From Pedobacter punctiformis (GTDB lineage Bacteria; Bacteroidota; Bacteroidia; Sphingobacteriales; Sphingobacteriaceae), in NCBI RefSeq assembly GCF_027213715.1, contig NZ_JAPWGM010000002.1, positions 372,001 to 436,000 on the forward strand: DNA of 64,000 bases, read 5' to 3'. Position 1 is the first letter of the stretch; each line of letters begins with the position of its first letter. Under the pieces are notes generated by a model. That model saw nothing but the letters and a program-made list of their open reading frames with translations. It was not told where the DNA came from and did no database searches. The translations under genes and the position numbers were made by a program. Below are positions 43,828-52,951 of the stretch, one piece after another.

Positions 43828-45720
43828 CTAAAGATAGTATTTCTTGCCATCTGATTTAATTTTACCGGCATCTAATAATTCACGAATGGCCTCTAAACGT
43901 TCATTTTCATTTCCTTTTTTTATGCTCATCACTAAATCATCCAAACTTAAAGGTTGTTGCTGCAATAATGAAATAATTTCAAAATCAAGCTGATCGTTTA
44001 TTTGTGCTTCATTTTCCTGTTTCTTTTCAGCCAGACAAACATCACATACGCCGCACTTTGGCGCATTATGCTCGTCGAAATAATTTAACAACTGCATACT
44101 TCTGCATACAGAACTCGACGCATAAGCAACAACCGCATTGATTTGCTTGAGCAAAATTTCTTTTCTTAATTCCAGGTATTTAACGTCCACATCAAAATGA
44201 TCCATATCCACACGTGGCCGCACATATTGCAGCTGAGGCTGATCCGTTTGCTGCAAATAAGAAAGCAGTTCTATAGATTCAAGTTTATTCAATAAGGATA
44301 CGATTCCACTATAAGAAAAGCCTGTCCTTTTGGCCAGTTCTGCCTCATTAATCTTTACATAACCATCAAATGCCCCTCCGTAAGAACGAAGAATGGTTTT
44401 TATTAAATTATCGTAGGCTTTATTTTCAATCTGAAATCGGTAAACTTCTTCATGTGAAACGGTAAACATTAATCTCGAAGGGAGAAAAACACTTTCCGAC
44501 AAAGTTAGGTAGCCATCATGTTCTAAAAATTTTAGTGCTGATAAAGTTTTCAAAACACTTAAATTAAATCTTTTGCAAAAATCGGCCACATCGAAAGGAA
44601 AATTGAGCCCTTCGCCAGCACCGAAAGCCAGCTGAAAATAATTACCAAGATAATGATAGGTTTTTCTAATCTCGTCAGCTGACGGGAAGCTATCGATATA
44701 CCTGGATTCTAAATTTAAAGCATCAGCCTGGTTGGCCAATAAAACGGCATAACTCCTTTTTTCATCTCGTCCTGCCCTGCCTGCTTCCTGGTAATACGCT
44801 TCTAAACTTTCGGGTAAATCCAAATGCACTACAAACCGAACATCGGCTTTATCAATCCCCATTCCGAACGCATTTGTAGCCACCATGATCCTGGTTTTAT
44901 TCAGTTTCCAGTCTTCCTGTTTTTTGAAACGGACATCACGTTCTAATCCGGCATGATAAAAATCGGCTTTAAGCTGATTGCGGTTTAGGAAATTAGCAAC
45001 TTCTGTGGTTTCTCTCCTGCTTCGAACATAAACCAAACCTGTTCCTTTTACATTACGGCAAATATCAATCAGTTTTTTATATTTATCTTCCTGTCCAAAA
45101 ATTACATAACTCAGGTTATCTCTGGCAAAACTTTTAACGAAGATTTGTGGATCTTTCATTTCAAGTTTCTCTACTATATCCTTTCGAACAAATGAAGTAG
45201 CCGTAGCAGTAAGAGCTAAAACAGGTACATTGGGTAAAATTTCACGAAGTTTTGAAATTTGCTGGTATGGCGGGCGGAAATCGTAACCCCACTGCGAAAT
45301 ACAATGTGCTTCATCAACCGCAATCAGGTTAACATTCATGTAAGAAATCCGTGTTCTAACCAGATCGGAAAGCAATCTTTCAGGAGACAGGTACAGGAAT
45401 TTAACTTTACCATAAATACAGTTATCGAGTAAGATATCGATCTCTCTTTTACCCATGCCTCCATAAATGGCAATGGCTTCAATCCCTTTTGACTTCAGGT
45501 TTTCTACCTGATCTTTCATCAGGGCAATCAATGGAGAAACTACAATACAAATGCCTTCATTTACCAAAGCCGGTACCTGAAAACAGATGGATTTGCCCCC
45601 ACCGGTAGGTAAAAGCGCCAGACTATCCTTTCCTTCCAAAACAGAAGTAATGATATCCTGCTGCAGTGGCCTGAAAGACTGATGTCCCCAATACTTTTGT
45701 AAAATCTCTATTGCTGTCAT
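43828..45720 (-). CDS. recQ: RecQ family ATP-dependent DNA helicase
   Basis: Helicase of 630 residues. Walker A GGGKSICFQVPAL (motif I), DEAHCISQWGYDFRP (motif II), LALTATAT (motif III), ATNAFGMGIDKADVRFVVH and QEAGRAGRDEKRS (V, VI). The zinc site of the RecQ C-terminal domain is seen as CRSMQLLNYF and CGVCDVC near residues 540-563, followed by a short winged/helical tail. An HRDC domain is not evident. Acts in replication-fork repair and recombination. Divergent from the amidohydrolase gene with a 74-base gap. Confidence 0.94.
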   Translation of the reverse strand: MTAIEILQKYWGHQSFRPLQQDIITSVLEGKDSLALLPTGGGKSICFQVPALVNEGICIVVSPLIALMKDQVENLKSKGIEAIAIYGGMGKREIDILLDNCIYGKVKFLYLSPERLLSDLVRTRISYMNVNLIAVDEAHCISQWGYDFRPPYQQISKLREILPNVPVLALTATATSFVRKDIVEKLEMKDPQIFVKSFARDNLSYVIFGQEDKYKKLIDICRNVKGTGLVYVRSRRETTEVANFLNRNQLKADFYHAGLERDVRFKKQEDWKLNKTRIMVATNAFGMGIDKADVRFVVHLDLPESLEAYYQEAGRAGRDEKRSYAVLLANQADALNLESRYIDSFPSADEIRKTYHYLGNYFQLAFGAGEGLNFPFDVADFCKRFNLSVLKTLSALKFLEHDGYLTLSESVFLPSRLMFTVSHEEVYRFQIENKAYDNLIKTILRSYGGAFDGYVKINEAELAKRTGFSYSGIVSLLNKLESIELLSYLQQTDQPQLQYVRPRVDMDHFDVDVKYLELRKEILLKQINAVVAYASSSVCRSMQLLNYFDEHNAPKCGVCDVCLAEKKQENEAQINDQLDFEIISLLQQQPLSLDDLVMSIKKGNENERLEAIRELLDAGKIKSDGKKYYL

Positions 45721-45794
45721 AAATCGGCAGTACCAAAACTATAAAAAAGCGGCACATATTACTAAATTGCGGCGCAATTAATCTTAATAATTTA

Positions 45795-48700
45795 ATGAAA
45801 CAATTTTTCTTTTTATTCGCGTTCTCGCTATTTACGTTTACTTCAATGGCTCAGGAAAAAAAATGGGACGTAGAAAAATATCCTGGAACCACCAAAAACT
45901 TTAGCATTAACACGGACGAAGGTACCTGGATGAATGTAGATGTTAGTGCAGATGGTAAAGAAATTGTTTTTGATTTGCTTGGCGATATTTATGTTATGCC
46001 AATAACCGGTGGAAGTGCAAAATTATTAAGCGGCGGCATTGCCTGGGACGTGCAACCGAGGTTTAGTCCCAATGGAAAATACATTTCTTATACCAGCGAT
46101 AAAAGTGGTGGCGATAATATATGGATAATGAATCGGGATGGTTCTGCTAAAAAACAAGTCACTAAAGAAAGTTTCAAGTTACTGAATAATGCAACCTGGA
46201 TGCCTAATAGTGAATATTTAGTGGCAAGAAAACATTTTACAGCTTCCCGTTCTCTTGGTGCAGGCGAAATGTGGATGTACAACATCAATGGTGGAGAAGG
46301 CATTCAGCTTACCAAAAGAAAAAATGATCAGCAGGATGCTGGTGAGCCAAATGTTTCTCCTGACGGTAAATACGTTTATTTTAGTGAAGATGTAACCCGC
46401 GGGCCCAATTTTGAATACAGTAAAGATCCGAATGGAACCATTTACGCCATCCGTCAGCTGGATTTAAACAGCGGCAAACTTTCTACTTTTATTAATGAGC
46501 AAGGCGGCGCTTGTCGTCCTCAGATTTCTCCTGATGGAAATTTAATGGCTTTTGTTAAGCGTGTTCGCTTAAAATCTGTTTTATATGTACAAAACATAAA
46601 AACAGGTGAAGAATGGCCGGTATATGAAGATTTATCTCATGATCAACAAGAAACCTGGGCCATTTTTGGTGTTTATCCAAATTTTGCGTGGATGCCGGAT
46701 AGTAAAGGCCTTGTTTTTTATGCAAAAGGAAAAATCAGGAAAACGGACCTCGCCAATTTACAAACCGACGAAATTCCTTTCCAGGTAAACAGCACACAAA
46801 CTGTGCAGCAAGCCTTACATTTTGAACAGGAAGTTTTTAAAAGTGAATTTTCAGCTAAAATGTTAAGGCAGCTGGTTACTGCTCCGGATGGAAATATGGT
46901 TGTATTTAACGCAGCCGGATATCTGTATAAAAAAGAAATGCCAAACGGAAATCCTGAACGGTTAACCAACGGTACGGATTTCGAATTTGATCCGGGTTTT
47001 AGTCCTGACGGGAAGTATATTGTTTACACCACCTGGAATGACGAACTTAGAGGAGCCATAAAAAGAACCGATCTTAAAACGGGTAAAACCATTACATTAA
47101 GTGATGAAAAAGGTTTTTATTATTCGCCCCAATACTCAACCAAAGGGGATAAAATTGTTTTCAGAAAAGGTGTTGGAAATGATGTTTTGGGTTACAGCTA
47201 TGGTCGTGGTACAGGAATTTTTATAATGCCTGCTGGCGGTGGAACCAAAACTTTAGTAACCGAAAACGGTATCAGACCACAATTTAACAACACGGATAGC
47301 AGAATTTACTTCCAGAGTTATGCTGATGGGAAAAAAGCATTAAAAAGTGTTGATTTAAATGGTTCAAATGAGCGTACACACTTTACTTCGCAATATGCAA
47401 ATCAGTTTGTAATAAGCCCGGATAATAAATGGGTTGCTTTTAACGAATTGTTTAACGTATACATTACACCAATGATTAATGTTGGAACAGCGCAGGATGC
47501 ATCAGCAGGCAATAAAGCTATTCCCGTAACCAAAGTAACAACTGATGGTGGAACATACATCCAATGGAGCACGGATAGTAAAAATTTACACTGGACAATG
47601 GGGCCGAAATACTTCACAATCGATGTAAATAATGCTTTTAACTTTGATGGCAATACTCCAAAAACCACAGCAACATCCACAGATATTAATTTAGTGCTGA
47701 AAAGCGATGTTCCAACGGGAATTGTTGCACTTAAAGGCGCCAGAATTATTTCAATGAAAGGTGATGAAGTGATAGAAAACGGAACAATATTAACAGATGG
47801 AAATAAAATTACAGCTATTGGTAAAAGTGATGCAATTACCATCCCGGCAAATGCGAAGGTTATTGATGTAAATGGTAAAACCATTATGCCCGGCATTATT
47901 GATGTTCACGCACATTTGCGTACCAGCCCGGATGGAATTACGCCTCAAAGTGACTGGAGTTACATGGCCAACCTGGCTTTTGGTGTAACCACATCACACG
48001 ATCCTTCGAGTAATACGGAAATGGTATTTAGTCAAAGCGAAATGCTTAAGGCTGGCAGAATGATTGGCCCTAGGGTTTATTCTACCGGCTCTATTTTATA
48101 TGGTGCAGATGGTGATTTTAAAGTTGTAATTAACAGCCTGGACGATGCGTTGGCAAACCTGCGCCGGTTAAAAGCTGTTGGGGCATTTTCTGTTAAATCT
48201 TACAATCAGCCACGCCGCGAACAACGTCAACAGATTTTAGAAGCTGCCCGTCAGTTAAAAATGGAAGTAGTACCTGAAGGCGGTTCAACATTTTTTACCA
48301 ATATGAATATGGTAGCCGATGGACACACTGGAATTGAACACAGCATTCCGGTGTTACCGGTATACAAAGACGTGACTAGCTTTTGGAACAATACCGAAGT
48401 TGGCTATACGCCTACTTTAATTGTGGCCTACGGTGGACAATGGGGCGAAAATTATTGGTACGACCGCACCAATGTTTGGGAAAATGAAAAGTTAATGACT
48501 TATACCCCACGTTCGATTATAGATGAAAAGGCCCGCCGCAGAACAACTTCTGAATATGGAGATTATAACCATATTGAAATTGCTAAAGCCACTAAACAAA
48601 TTGCAGATGGGGGCACCAAAGTAAACTTAGGGGCACACGGACAAATACAGGGTTTAGGTGCACATTGGGAATTATGGATGATGGTTCAGGGTGGTTTCTC

Positions 48701-49022
48701 TCCTCTTCAGGCCATTCGAAATGCAACCTTAAATGGCGCTTCATACTTAGGCATGACTAAAGAAATTGGTTCACTGGAAGTTGGAAAACTAGCAGATTTA
48801 GTGATCATGGATGCTAATCCGCTGGATGATATCCGTAATTCGGAAAAGATAAAATATGTGATGATTAACGGTCGTCTGTATGACAGTGCAACTTTAAATG
48901 AAGTTGGAACAAGAGAAAAACTACGTGGAAAATTATGGTTTGAAACGGCTAAGGGCAATGGCTATGTAATTCCGAATGCGGAAGCAGAAACCTGGACTTT
49001 TACTGTTCCTCATTGCGATTAA
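45795..49022 (+). CDS. Secreted PD40 beta-propeller and amidohydrolase fusion
   Basis: Large exported protein of 1075 residues with signal peptide (MKQFFFLFAFSLFTFTSMAQ). Residues about 40-620 form TolB/WD40-like (PD40) blades: repeated WDVQPRFSPNGKYISYTSDKSGG, EPNVSPDGKYVYFSEDV, PGFSPDGKYIVYTTW. Residues about 650-1060 are a metal-dependent amidohydrolase: PGIIDVHAHLR (HxH metal motif near 698), GHTGIEHSIP and NLGAHGQIQGLGAHWELW, ending GSLEVGKLADLVIMDANP. Probably a periplasmic hydrolase/peptidase-like enzyme; substrate unknown. Such fusions are common in Bacteroidota. Confidence 0.92.
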   Translation: MKQFFFLFAFSLFTFTSMAQEKKWDVEKYPGTTKNFSINTDEGTWMNVDVSADGKEIVFDLLGDIYVMPITGGSAKLLSGGIAWDVQPRFSPNGKYISYTSDKSGGDNIWIMNRDGSAKKQVTKESFKLLNNATWMPNSEYLVARKHFTASRSLGAGEMWMYNINGGEGIQLTKRKNDQQDAGEPNVSPDGKYVYFSEDVTRGPNFEYSKDPNGTIYAIRQLDLNSGKLSTFINEQGGACRPQISPDGNLMAFVKRVRLKSVLYVQNIKTGEEWPVYEDLSHDQQETWAIFGVYPNFAWMPDSKGLVFYAKGKIRKTDLANLQTDEIPFQVNSTQTVQQALHFEQEVFKSEFSAKMLRQLVTAPDGNMVVFNAAGYLYKKEMPNGNPERLTNGTDFEFDPGFSPDGKYIVYTTWNDELRGAIKRTDLKTGKTITLSDEKGFYYSPQYSTKGDKIVFRKGVGNDVLGYSYGRGTGIFIMPAGGGTKTLVTENGIRPQFNNTDSRIYFQSYADGKKALKSVDLNGSNERTHFTSQYANQFVISPDNKWVAFNELFNVYITPMINVGTAQDASAGNKAIPVTKVTTDGGTYIQWSTDSKNLHWTMGPKYFTIDVNNAFNFDGNTPKTTATSTDINLVLKSDVPTGIVALKGARIISMKGDEVIENGTILTDGNKITAIGKSDAITIPANAKVIDVNGKTIMPGIIDVHAHLRTSPDGITPQSDWSYMANLAFGVTTSHDPSSNTEMVFSQSEMLKAGRMIGPRVYSTGSILYGADGDFKVVINSLDDALANLRRLKAVGAFSVKSYNQPRREQRQQILEAARQLKMEVVPEGGSTFFTNMNMVADGHTGIEHSIPVLPVYKDVTSFWNNTEVGYTPTLIVAYGGQWGENYWYDRTNVWENEKLMTYTPRSIIDEKARRRTTSEYGDYNHIEIAKATKQIADGGTKVNLGAHGQIQGLGAHWELWMMVQGGFSPLQAIRNATLNGASYLGMTKEIGSLEVGKLADLVIMDANPLDDIRNSEKIKYVMINGRLYDSATLNEVGTREKLRGKLWFETAKGNGYVIPNAEAETWTFTVPHCD

Positions 49023-49057
49023 CAAATTGGAATCATCGTTATATCCACATAAAACAA

Positions 49058-49321
49058 ATGCAGCCAAATAAATTATACAATATAGCTTCCGTTATTTTTC
49101 TGATACTGGCTTGCTTTGTTTTTTCTTACAGCGGTTATTATTTACTGGGCATACAAACCATAGATTTGTTTCTGGCTTTGGCTGCTATGGCTTATATCAG
49201 TGCTTTTGTTGCGGTAATGAAAGATAAAAAATCAGTGATATCCTGGTTACTTCTGATTTTCAATTCAATTCTGCTGATTTTTATTATCTATTTCTTAACC
49301 CATTACAAAATAAAAGTATAA
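49058..49321 (+). CDS. Small three-helix membrane protein
   Basis: 87 residues from the ATG at 49058, preceded by AAACAA. Three hydrophobic segments fill most of the protein (NIASVIFLILACFVFSYSGYYLL; IDLFLALAAMAYISAFVAVM; ISWLLLIFNSILLIFIIYFL), with a short basic end. A longer frame from 49013 overlaps the amidohydrolase gene and adds unlikely residues. It lies 35 bases after that gene on the same strand. Function not recognised. Confidence 0.7.
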   Translation: MQPNKLYNIASVIFLILACFVFSYSGYYLLGIQTIDLFLALAAMAYISAFVAVMKDKKSVISWLLLIFNSILLIFIIYFLTHYKIKV

Positions 49322-49357
49322 AAAATAGGTCTGTTATCCTGAGTAGAGCAATAATAA

Positions 49358-49380
49358 AATCTTCGATAAACTCGAGGATT
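49358..49380 (+). terminator. Hairpin after the small membrane gene
   Basis: AATCTTCGA (49358-49366) pairs with TCGAGGATT (49372-49380) with one G-T wobble, 5-base loop. Surrounding sequence (49325-49435) has fragments like TATCCTGAGTAG and TCATTCTGAA, so it may derive from a palindromic repeat and not be a dedicated terminator. Confidence 0.4.
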
Positions 49381-49439
49381 GACAAATTAGGTAATGAACC
49401 CGATCATTCTGAATTTGTTTAAGGAAGAGTAGCTAATAA

Positions 49440-51647
49440 TTAAAGAACCAAAAGACCAGCGTCTCTTAAAACATTAACAGGTTTTGAATACCAAAACAAT
49501 TCAAAATCTTGAAAATTGGTTTCAAAATCAGTTTTTATCTCCTGAAAGGTATAAACCTTGTCATTTGATATCGATACTTTTTCTAAAACAGCGGACAGCC
49601 ACATCCCTTCATCCTGATTAGTTTGAATGGTAAGACTATCTTTTTTATTCTGAAAAGTTAAGGAAACCATTTCCCACGAATTTCCTTTTTTAGATTTTGT
49701 AAAGCTTTCTACTTCAGGTTTGCCACCCAACCAAACAATCTTAGCTGTTGATTTTATATTGAAATGATTGTCTTCATTTAAAGCCTTTTCGATAAAGTCA
49801 GCCGGAATTTTTGTTCTCGGAATTTTAAAATCAAACCAATCCTGCAATTCGTAATCAAAACAAATTCCATGCATAAAATTGAAAAGCGATTTTTTTAATC
49901 CGTAGCTAAATTTATTATGATCTATACCTGTTTTATCAATATAGTTAATGTCATTGTTTGCAAAAGTTCCAATAGTTTCCGTTTCTTTTACCACCCCAAA
50001 TTTTTCGGGATACATACCAACCGGGCTATGCGCTGTCATGGCAAACTGATGCCAAAATCCGGATTGTAAAATACCCATTTCAAATAACTGCCGAACCATT
50101 TCTAAACTATCTACCGTTTCCTGAATGGTTTGTGTTGGGTAGCCATACATTAAATAAGCATGCACCATAATGCCCGCTTCGGTAAAATTTCGGGTAACTT
50201 TTGCCACCTGTTCTACCGTTACCCCTTTATCAATAAGTTTTAATAAACGATCTGAGGCAACCTCCAAACCACCTGAAACGGCAATACAGCCCGATGCTTT
50301 TAACAACACACATAAATCCTGCGTAAAACTTTTTTCAAAGCGAATGTTTGTCCACCAGGTTACTGCAAGTTTTCTTCTGATAATTTCTAAAGCAACCTCA
50401 CGCATTAATGCCGGTGGTGCCGCTTCATCCACAAAGTGAAAACCATTTTGGCCTGTTTTTTCTGCCAGTTCTTCAATCCGGTCTACAACTAGTTTTGCGG
50501 CAACCGGTTCATATACCTTAATATAATCTAAAGAAATATCACAAAATGTACATTTACCCCAATAACAACCGTGTGCCATGGTTAATTTATTCCACCTGCC
50601 ATCGCTCCACATTCTATGCATCGGGTTTACAATTTCGATGACAGAAATGTACTGATCTAATTTTAAGTCCGAATAATCGGGTGTTCCAACGTCAGCTTGT
50701 TTATAATCCTGCCGTAAAGTGTCATTACGATAAACCACTTTTCCATTTTCGAGTAAAAAAGTGCGTTTAAATAGCTGCATTTCTACAGGAGCAGATTGAT
50801 TTATATTCTGAATCAGTAATTCAACCGGAAGTTCGCCATCATCCAGTGTGATGTAATCAAAAAATTCAAAAACGCGTTGATCGGATAACGAACGTAATTC
50901 TGTATTAGGGAAACCACCACCCATAGAAATCCTAATTTCAGGATGGTATTTTTTAACCCATTGTGCCGCACGAAATGCACTGTACAAATTACCCGGGAAA
51001 GGAACGGAAATTAAAAATAGTTTCGGTTGGATAGTTTCAATGCGTTCTTTTAAAATATCGATCAGAATTTCGTCGATATAAGTCAGTTCCTTTTGCAGGG
51101 CACAATAAAGTTCATCAAAAGAGTTGGCGCTTCTGCCTAAACGTTCTGCATAACGACTAAAACCAAAATTTTCATCAACACACTCTACAATAAAATCAGA
51201 AATATCCTCCAGATATAGCGTAGCTAAATGTTTGGCCTTATCTTGAGTTCCCATAGCTCCAAAAGCCCAATCCAACTCTTCAAGCTGCGAAAACCTGGAT
51301 GCCTGAGGCAAAAAGTCGTCACCGCATATCTGTAATGCCAGGGTGGGGTTTTTCCCCTGAAGAAAATCAATTACCGCATCTATTGTTTTTAAATATTCAT
51401 CTTTTAAAGCCAGTATACGCTTACTATTGGCAGAAATTGCAGACAAATTAATGATTTGCTCCACATGATTAAACAAATTTTGCAGTCCGGATTTTGAAAA
51501 CAACACCAGTATAACTTCAATACCCAAATCTGCCTGCGTAGCGCTTATATTTTTTGTATTTAAAAAACCTTTTATATACGCCGTTGCCGGATATGGAGTA
51601 TTCAGTTGAGTAAAAGGCGGCGTAATAAGAAAAAGTTCTGTTTTCAA
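49440..51647 (-). CDS. B12-binding-like radical SAM protein
   Basis: Protein of 735 residues. The N-terminal part (LITPPFTQLNTPYPATAYIKGFL to about residue 250, with SMGGGFPNTELR) resembles cobalamin-binding domains of radical SAM enzymes. The radical SAM cluster motif is HGCYWGKCTFCDIS (CxxxCxxC, about residues 358-366), followed by FHFVDEAAPP and GGLEVASDRLLKLIDKG. The C-terminal ~170 residues look like an additional small domain (FDFKIPRTKIPADF). Start is TTG at 51647. No precursor peptide or partner enzyme is adjacent, so the substrate is unknown. Confidence 0.85.
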   Translation of the reverse strand: MKTELFLITPPFTQLNTPYPATAYIKGFLNTKNISATQADLGIEVILVLFSKSGLQNLFNHVEQIINLSAISANSKRILALKDEYLKTIDAVIDFLQGKNPTLALQICGDDFLPQASRFSQLEELDWAFGAMGTQDKAKHLATLYLEDISDFIVECVDENFGFSRYAERLGRSANSFDELYCALQKELTYIDEILIDILKERIETIQPKLFLISVPFPGNLYSAFRAAQWVKKYHPEIRISMGGGFPNTELRSLSDQRVFEFFDYITLDDGELPVELLIQNINQSAPVEMQLFKRTFLLENGKVVYRNDTLRQDYKQADVGTPDYSDLKLDQYISVIEIVNPMHRMWSDGRWNKLTMAHGCYWGKCTFCDISLDYIKVYEPVAAKLVVDRIEELAEKTGQNGFHFVDEAAPPALMREVALEIIRRKLAVTWWTNIRFEKSFTQDLCVLLKASGCIAVSGGLEVASDRLLKLIDKGVTVEQVAKVTRNFTEAGIMVHAYLMYGYPTQTIQETVDSLEMVRQLFEMGILQSGFWHQFAMTAHSPVGMYPEKFGVVKETETIGTFANNDINYIDKTGIDHNKFSYGLKKSLFNFMHGICFDYELQDWFDFKIPRTKIPADFIEKALNEDNHFNIKSTAKIVWLGGKPEVESFTKSKKGNSWEMVSLTFQNKKDSLTIQTNQDEGMWLSAVLEKVSISNDKVYTFQEIKTDFETNFQDFELFWYSKPVNVLRDAGLLVL

Positions 51648-51788
51648 AAGAAAATATTTAATTACAAATTAAGTGATTTTAAAGATTAATTTAGGCATTA
51701 AATAAAGGTATTCTCTCTGCTTACCTAACCGGAAATACAATTAATGTTAGTCACTAACGTTTTAAATACAAAACACGTTTTATCGTAC

Positions 51789-52505
51789 ATGAAATTTATT
51801 CAGCTGCTCTTCTTTATAATTCTTACTCAAGTCAGCTTTGCACAAAAAGCATTTATTTTCCCTAAAATTAAAACTCAGGGCGAAACTATCGCACAGCTTA
51901 CTCCAATTAACTGGGCTGTTATTGATCAAACTCAGGGCGATTTAAACAATGATGGTTCGGAAGATCTGGCAATGGTTTTAGAATATCATAAAGCCATTGA
52001 TGAAACCCGTGTTTATGGCGATAATAGCACCGATATTATAAAGGAAACACAGAAACCGAGAATGCTGGTTATTTTTTTTAAAGATAAACTTAATGGTCTT
52101 TACCAGCTTTCGACCCAAAACAATGATTTTATTTTAAGATCGGAAGAAGGCGGTAAACTTGGTGACCCGCTTCAGCAAATTTACATCAGAGAAGGACAAT
52201 TATATTTAAGATTTAGCGGAGGAAGCGAATGGCGCTGGGAATTAGGTTATACATTTAAATTCCAGGACAAAGATTGGTTTTTAACCAATGCAGTTAACCT
52301 TTACTACAATAACAATACTGGCGAAATGACCGAAAGGGTTTATAATTTTACAGATCGTGAATTGTACACCACCTATGGAAATATATACCGCAGAGACATT
52401 TCTAATCATAGAACCAGCGAGGTTTTATTCTTTAATCGTTTAAGAACTTTTAAAACTTTTAAAAAACCATGGGCCTGGGAAATTATGCCTAATGTTTACC
52501 TGTAA
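51789..52505 (+). CDS. Secreted protein with FG-GAP/VCBS-like segment
   Basis: Protein of 238 residues from the ATG at 51789 (signal peptide MKFIQLLFFIILTQVSFAQ). A DQTQGDLNNDGSEDLAMVLEY segment resembles calcium-binding FG-GAP or EF-type repeats (DLNNDGxxD). The rest (YLRFSGGSEWRWELGYTFKFQDKDWFLTNAVNLYYNNNTGE) is beta-rich. No enzymatic motif. Single gene, convergent with yhiN across the repeat-rich 446-base gap. Function unknown. Confidence 0.78.
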   Translation: MKFIQLLFFIILTQVSFAQKAFIFPKIKTQGETIAQLTPINWAVIDQTQGDLNNDGSEDLAMVLEYHKAIDETRVYGDNSTDIIKETQKPRMLVIFFKDKLNGLYQLSTQNNDFILRSEEGGKLGDPLQQIYIREGQLYLRFSGGSEWRWELGYTFKFQDKDWFLTNAVNLYYNNNTGEMTERVYNFTDRELYTTYGNIYRRDISNHRTSEVLFFNRLRTFKTFKKPWAWEIMPNVYL

Positions 52506-52550
52506 AAATCTATTTGTTGTGTTGTTCTACTTGAAAAACCGATATCAGTG

Positions 52551-52620
52551 ATATGGAAATGGGCAACTATAGCCTCGTTTCTGATGAAAAATCTGAATAG
52601 CTCATTCTGCTTTCCAAATC
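52551..52620 (+). repeat. Degraded copy of the structured repeat (copy 4)
   Basis: ATGGAAATGGGCAACTATAGCC, then TCGTTTCTGATGAAAAATC and CTGCTTTCCAAATC match the two ends of copy 3 with the middle missing. It lies immediately upstream of copy 3 and ends in the same 24-base sequence as copy 3 does. Confidence 0.65.
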
Positions 52621-52631
52621 ATTTTAATCTG
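52608..52631 (+). repeat. Direct repeat, left unit
   Basis: A 24-base sequence beginning TGCTTTCCAAATC and ending TTAATCTG, identical to 52897-52920. The next ~18 bases are also similar in both places (AAATTAATTG versus AAATCAATTG). It marks the 3' end of the degraded and full repeat copies. Confidence 0.9.
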
Positions 52632-52660
52632 TAAATTAATTGACATTTATATCCTTCGTA

Positions 52661-52910
52661 CTCTGGAAATGAACAGGCAGCAACATTTACGAAACTACAG
52701 CCCCGCTCCCGTTTCTGTTCCAATGAAAAATCGGAACATTTCACTCCGATCGGGTTTAGAAACAATGTCACTTTACGACATTTTGTCCATTACTTGCACG
52801 ATCCGATTTTATAAACCCGATTGCAGCGGCATCCCCCGATTCTTTTCGGGGATATAGCGCAAAGCGGGAACAAACTTATATAAAAACTACAGCCTATGCT
52901 TTCCAAATCA
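52661..52910 (+). repeat. Dispersed structured intergenic repeat, copy 3 (best preserved)
   Basis: About 250 bases, the most intact copy. Pairings: TCCCGTTT (52707-52714) with AAAGCGGGA (52861-52869), one bulge; GTTCC (52717-52721) with GGAAC (52733-52737); ATCGGGTTTA (52749-52758) with TAAACCCGAT (52812-52821), perfect; and a 3' hairpin CCCCGATTCTTTTCGGGG near 52833-52851. The nested palindrome seen in copies 1 and 2 is absent. A 62-codon open frame inside it (52669-52857) is judged accidental. Confidence 0.82.
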
Positions 52911-52920
52911 TTTTAATCTG
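52897..52920 (+). repeat. Direct repeat, right unit
   Basis: Identical 24-base sequence to 52608-52631, at the 3' end of copy 3. The pair spans 289 bases unit to unit. Confidence 0.9.
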
Positions 52921-52951
52921 CAAATCAATTGGTGTTTATTAGGAAAGGAGT

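Noticed and set aside
47402-47896. 164-codon open frame opposite the amidohydrolase gene
   Set aside because: Antisense shadow of a clearly conserved protein-coding region; hydrophobic runs come from the complementary codons.
52669-52857. 62-codon open frame between the secreted protein and yhiN
   Set aside because: It lies wholly within repeat copy 3, across its paired arms, and the other copies do not keep the frame. It is best read as an accidental frame in a structured repeat.
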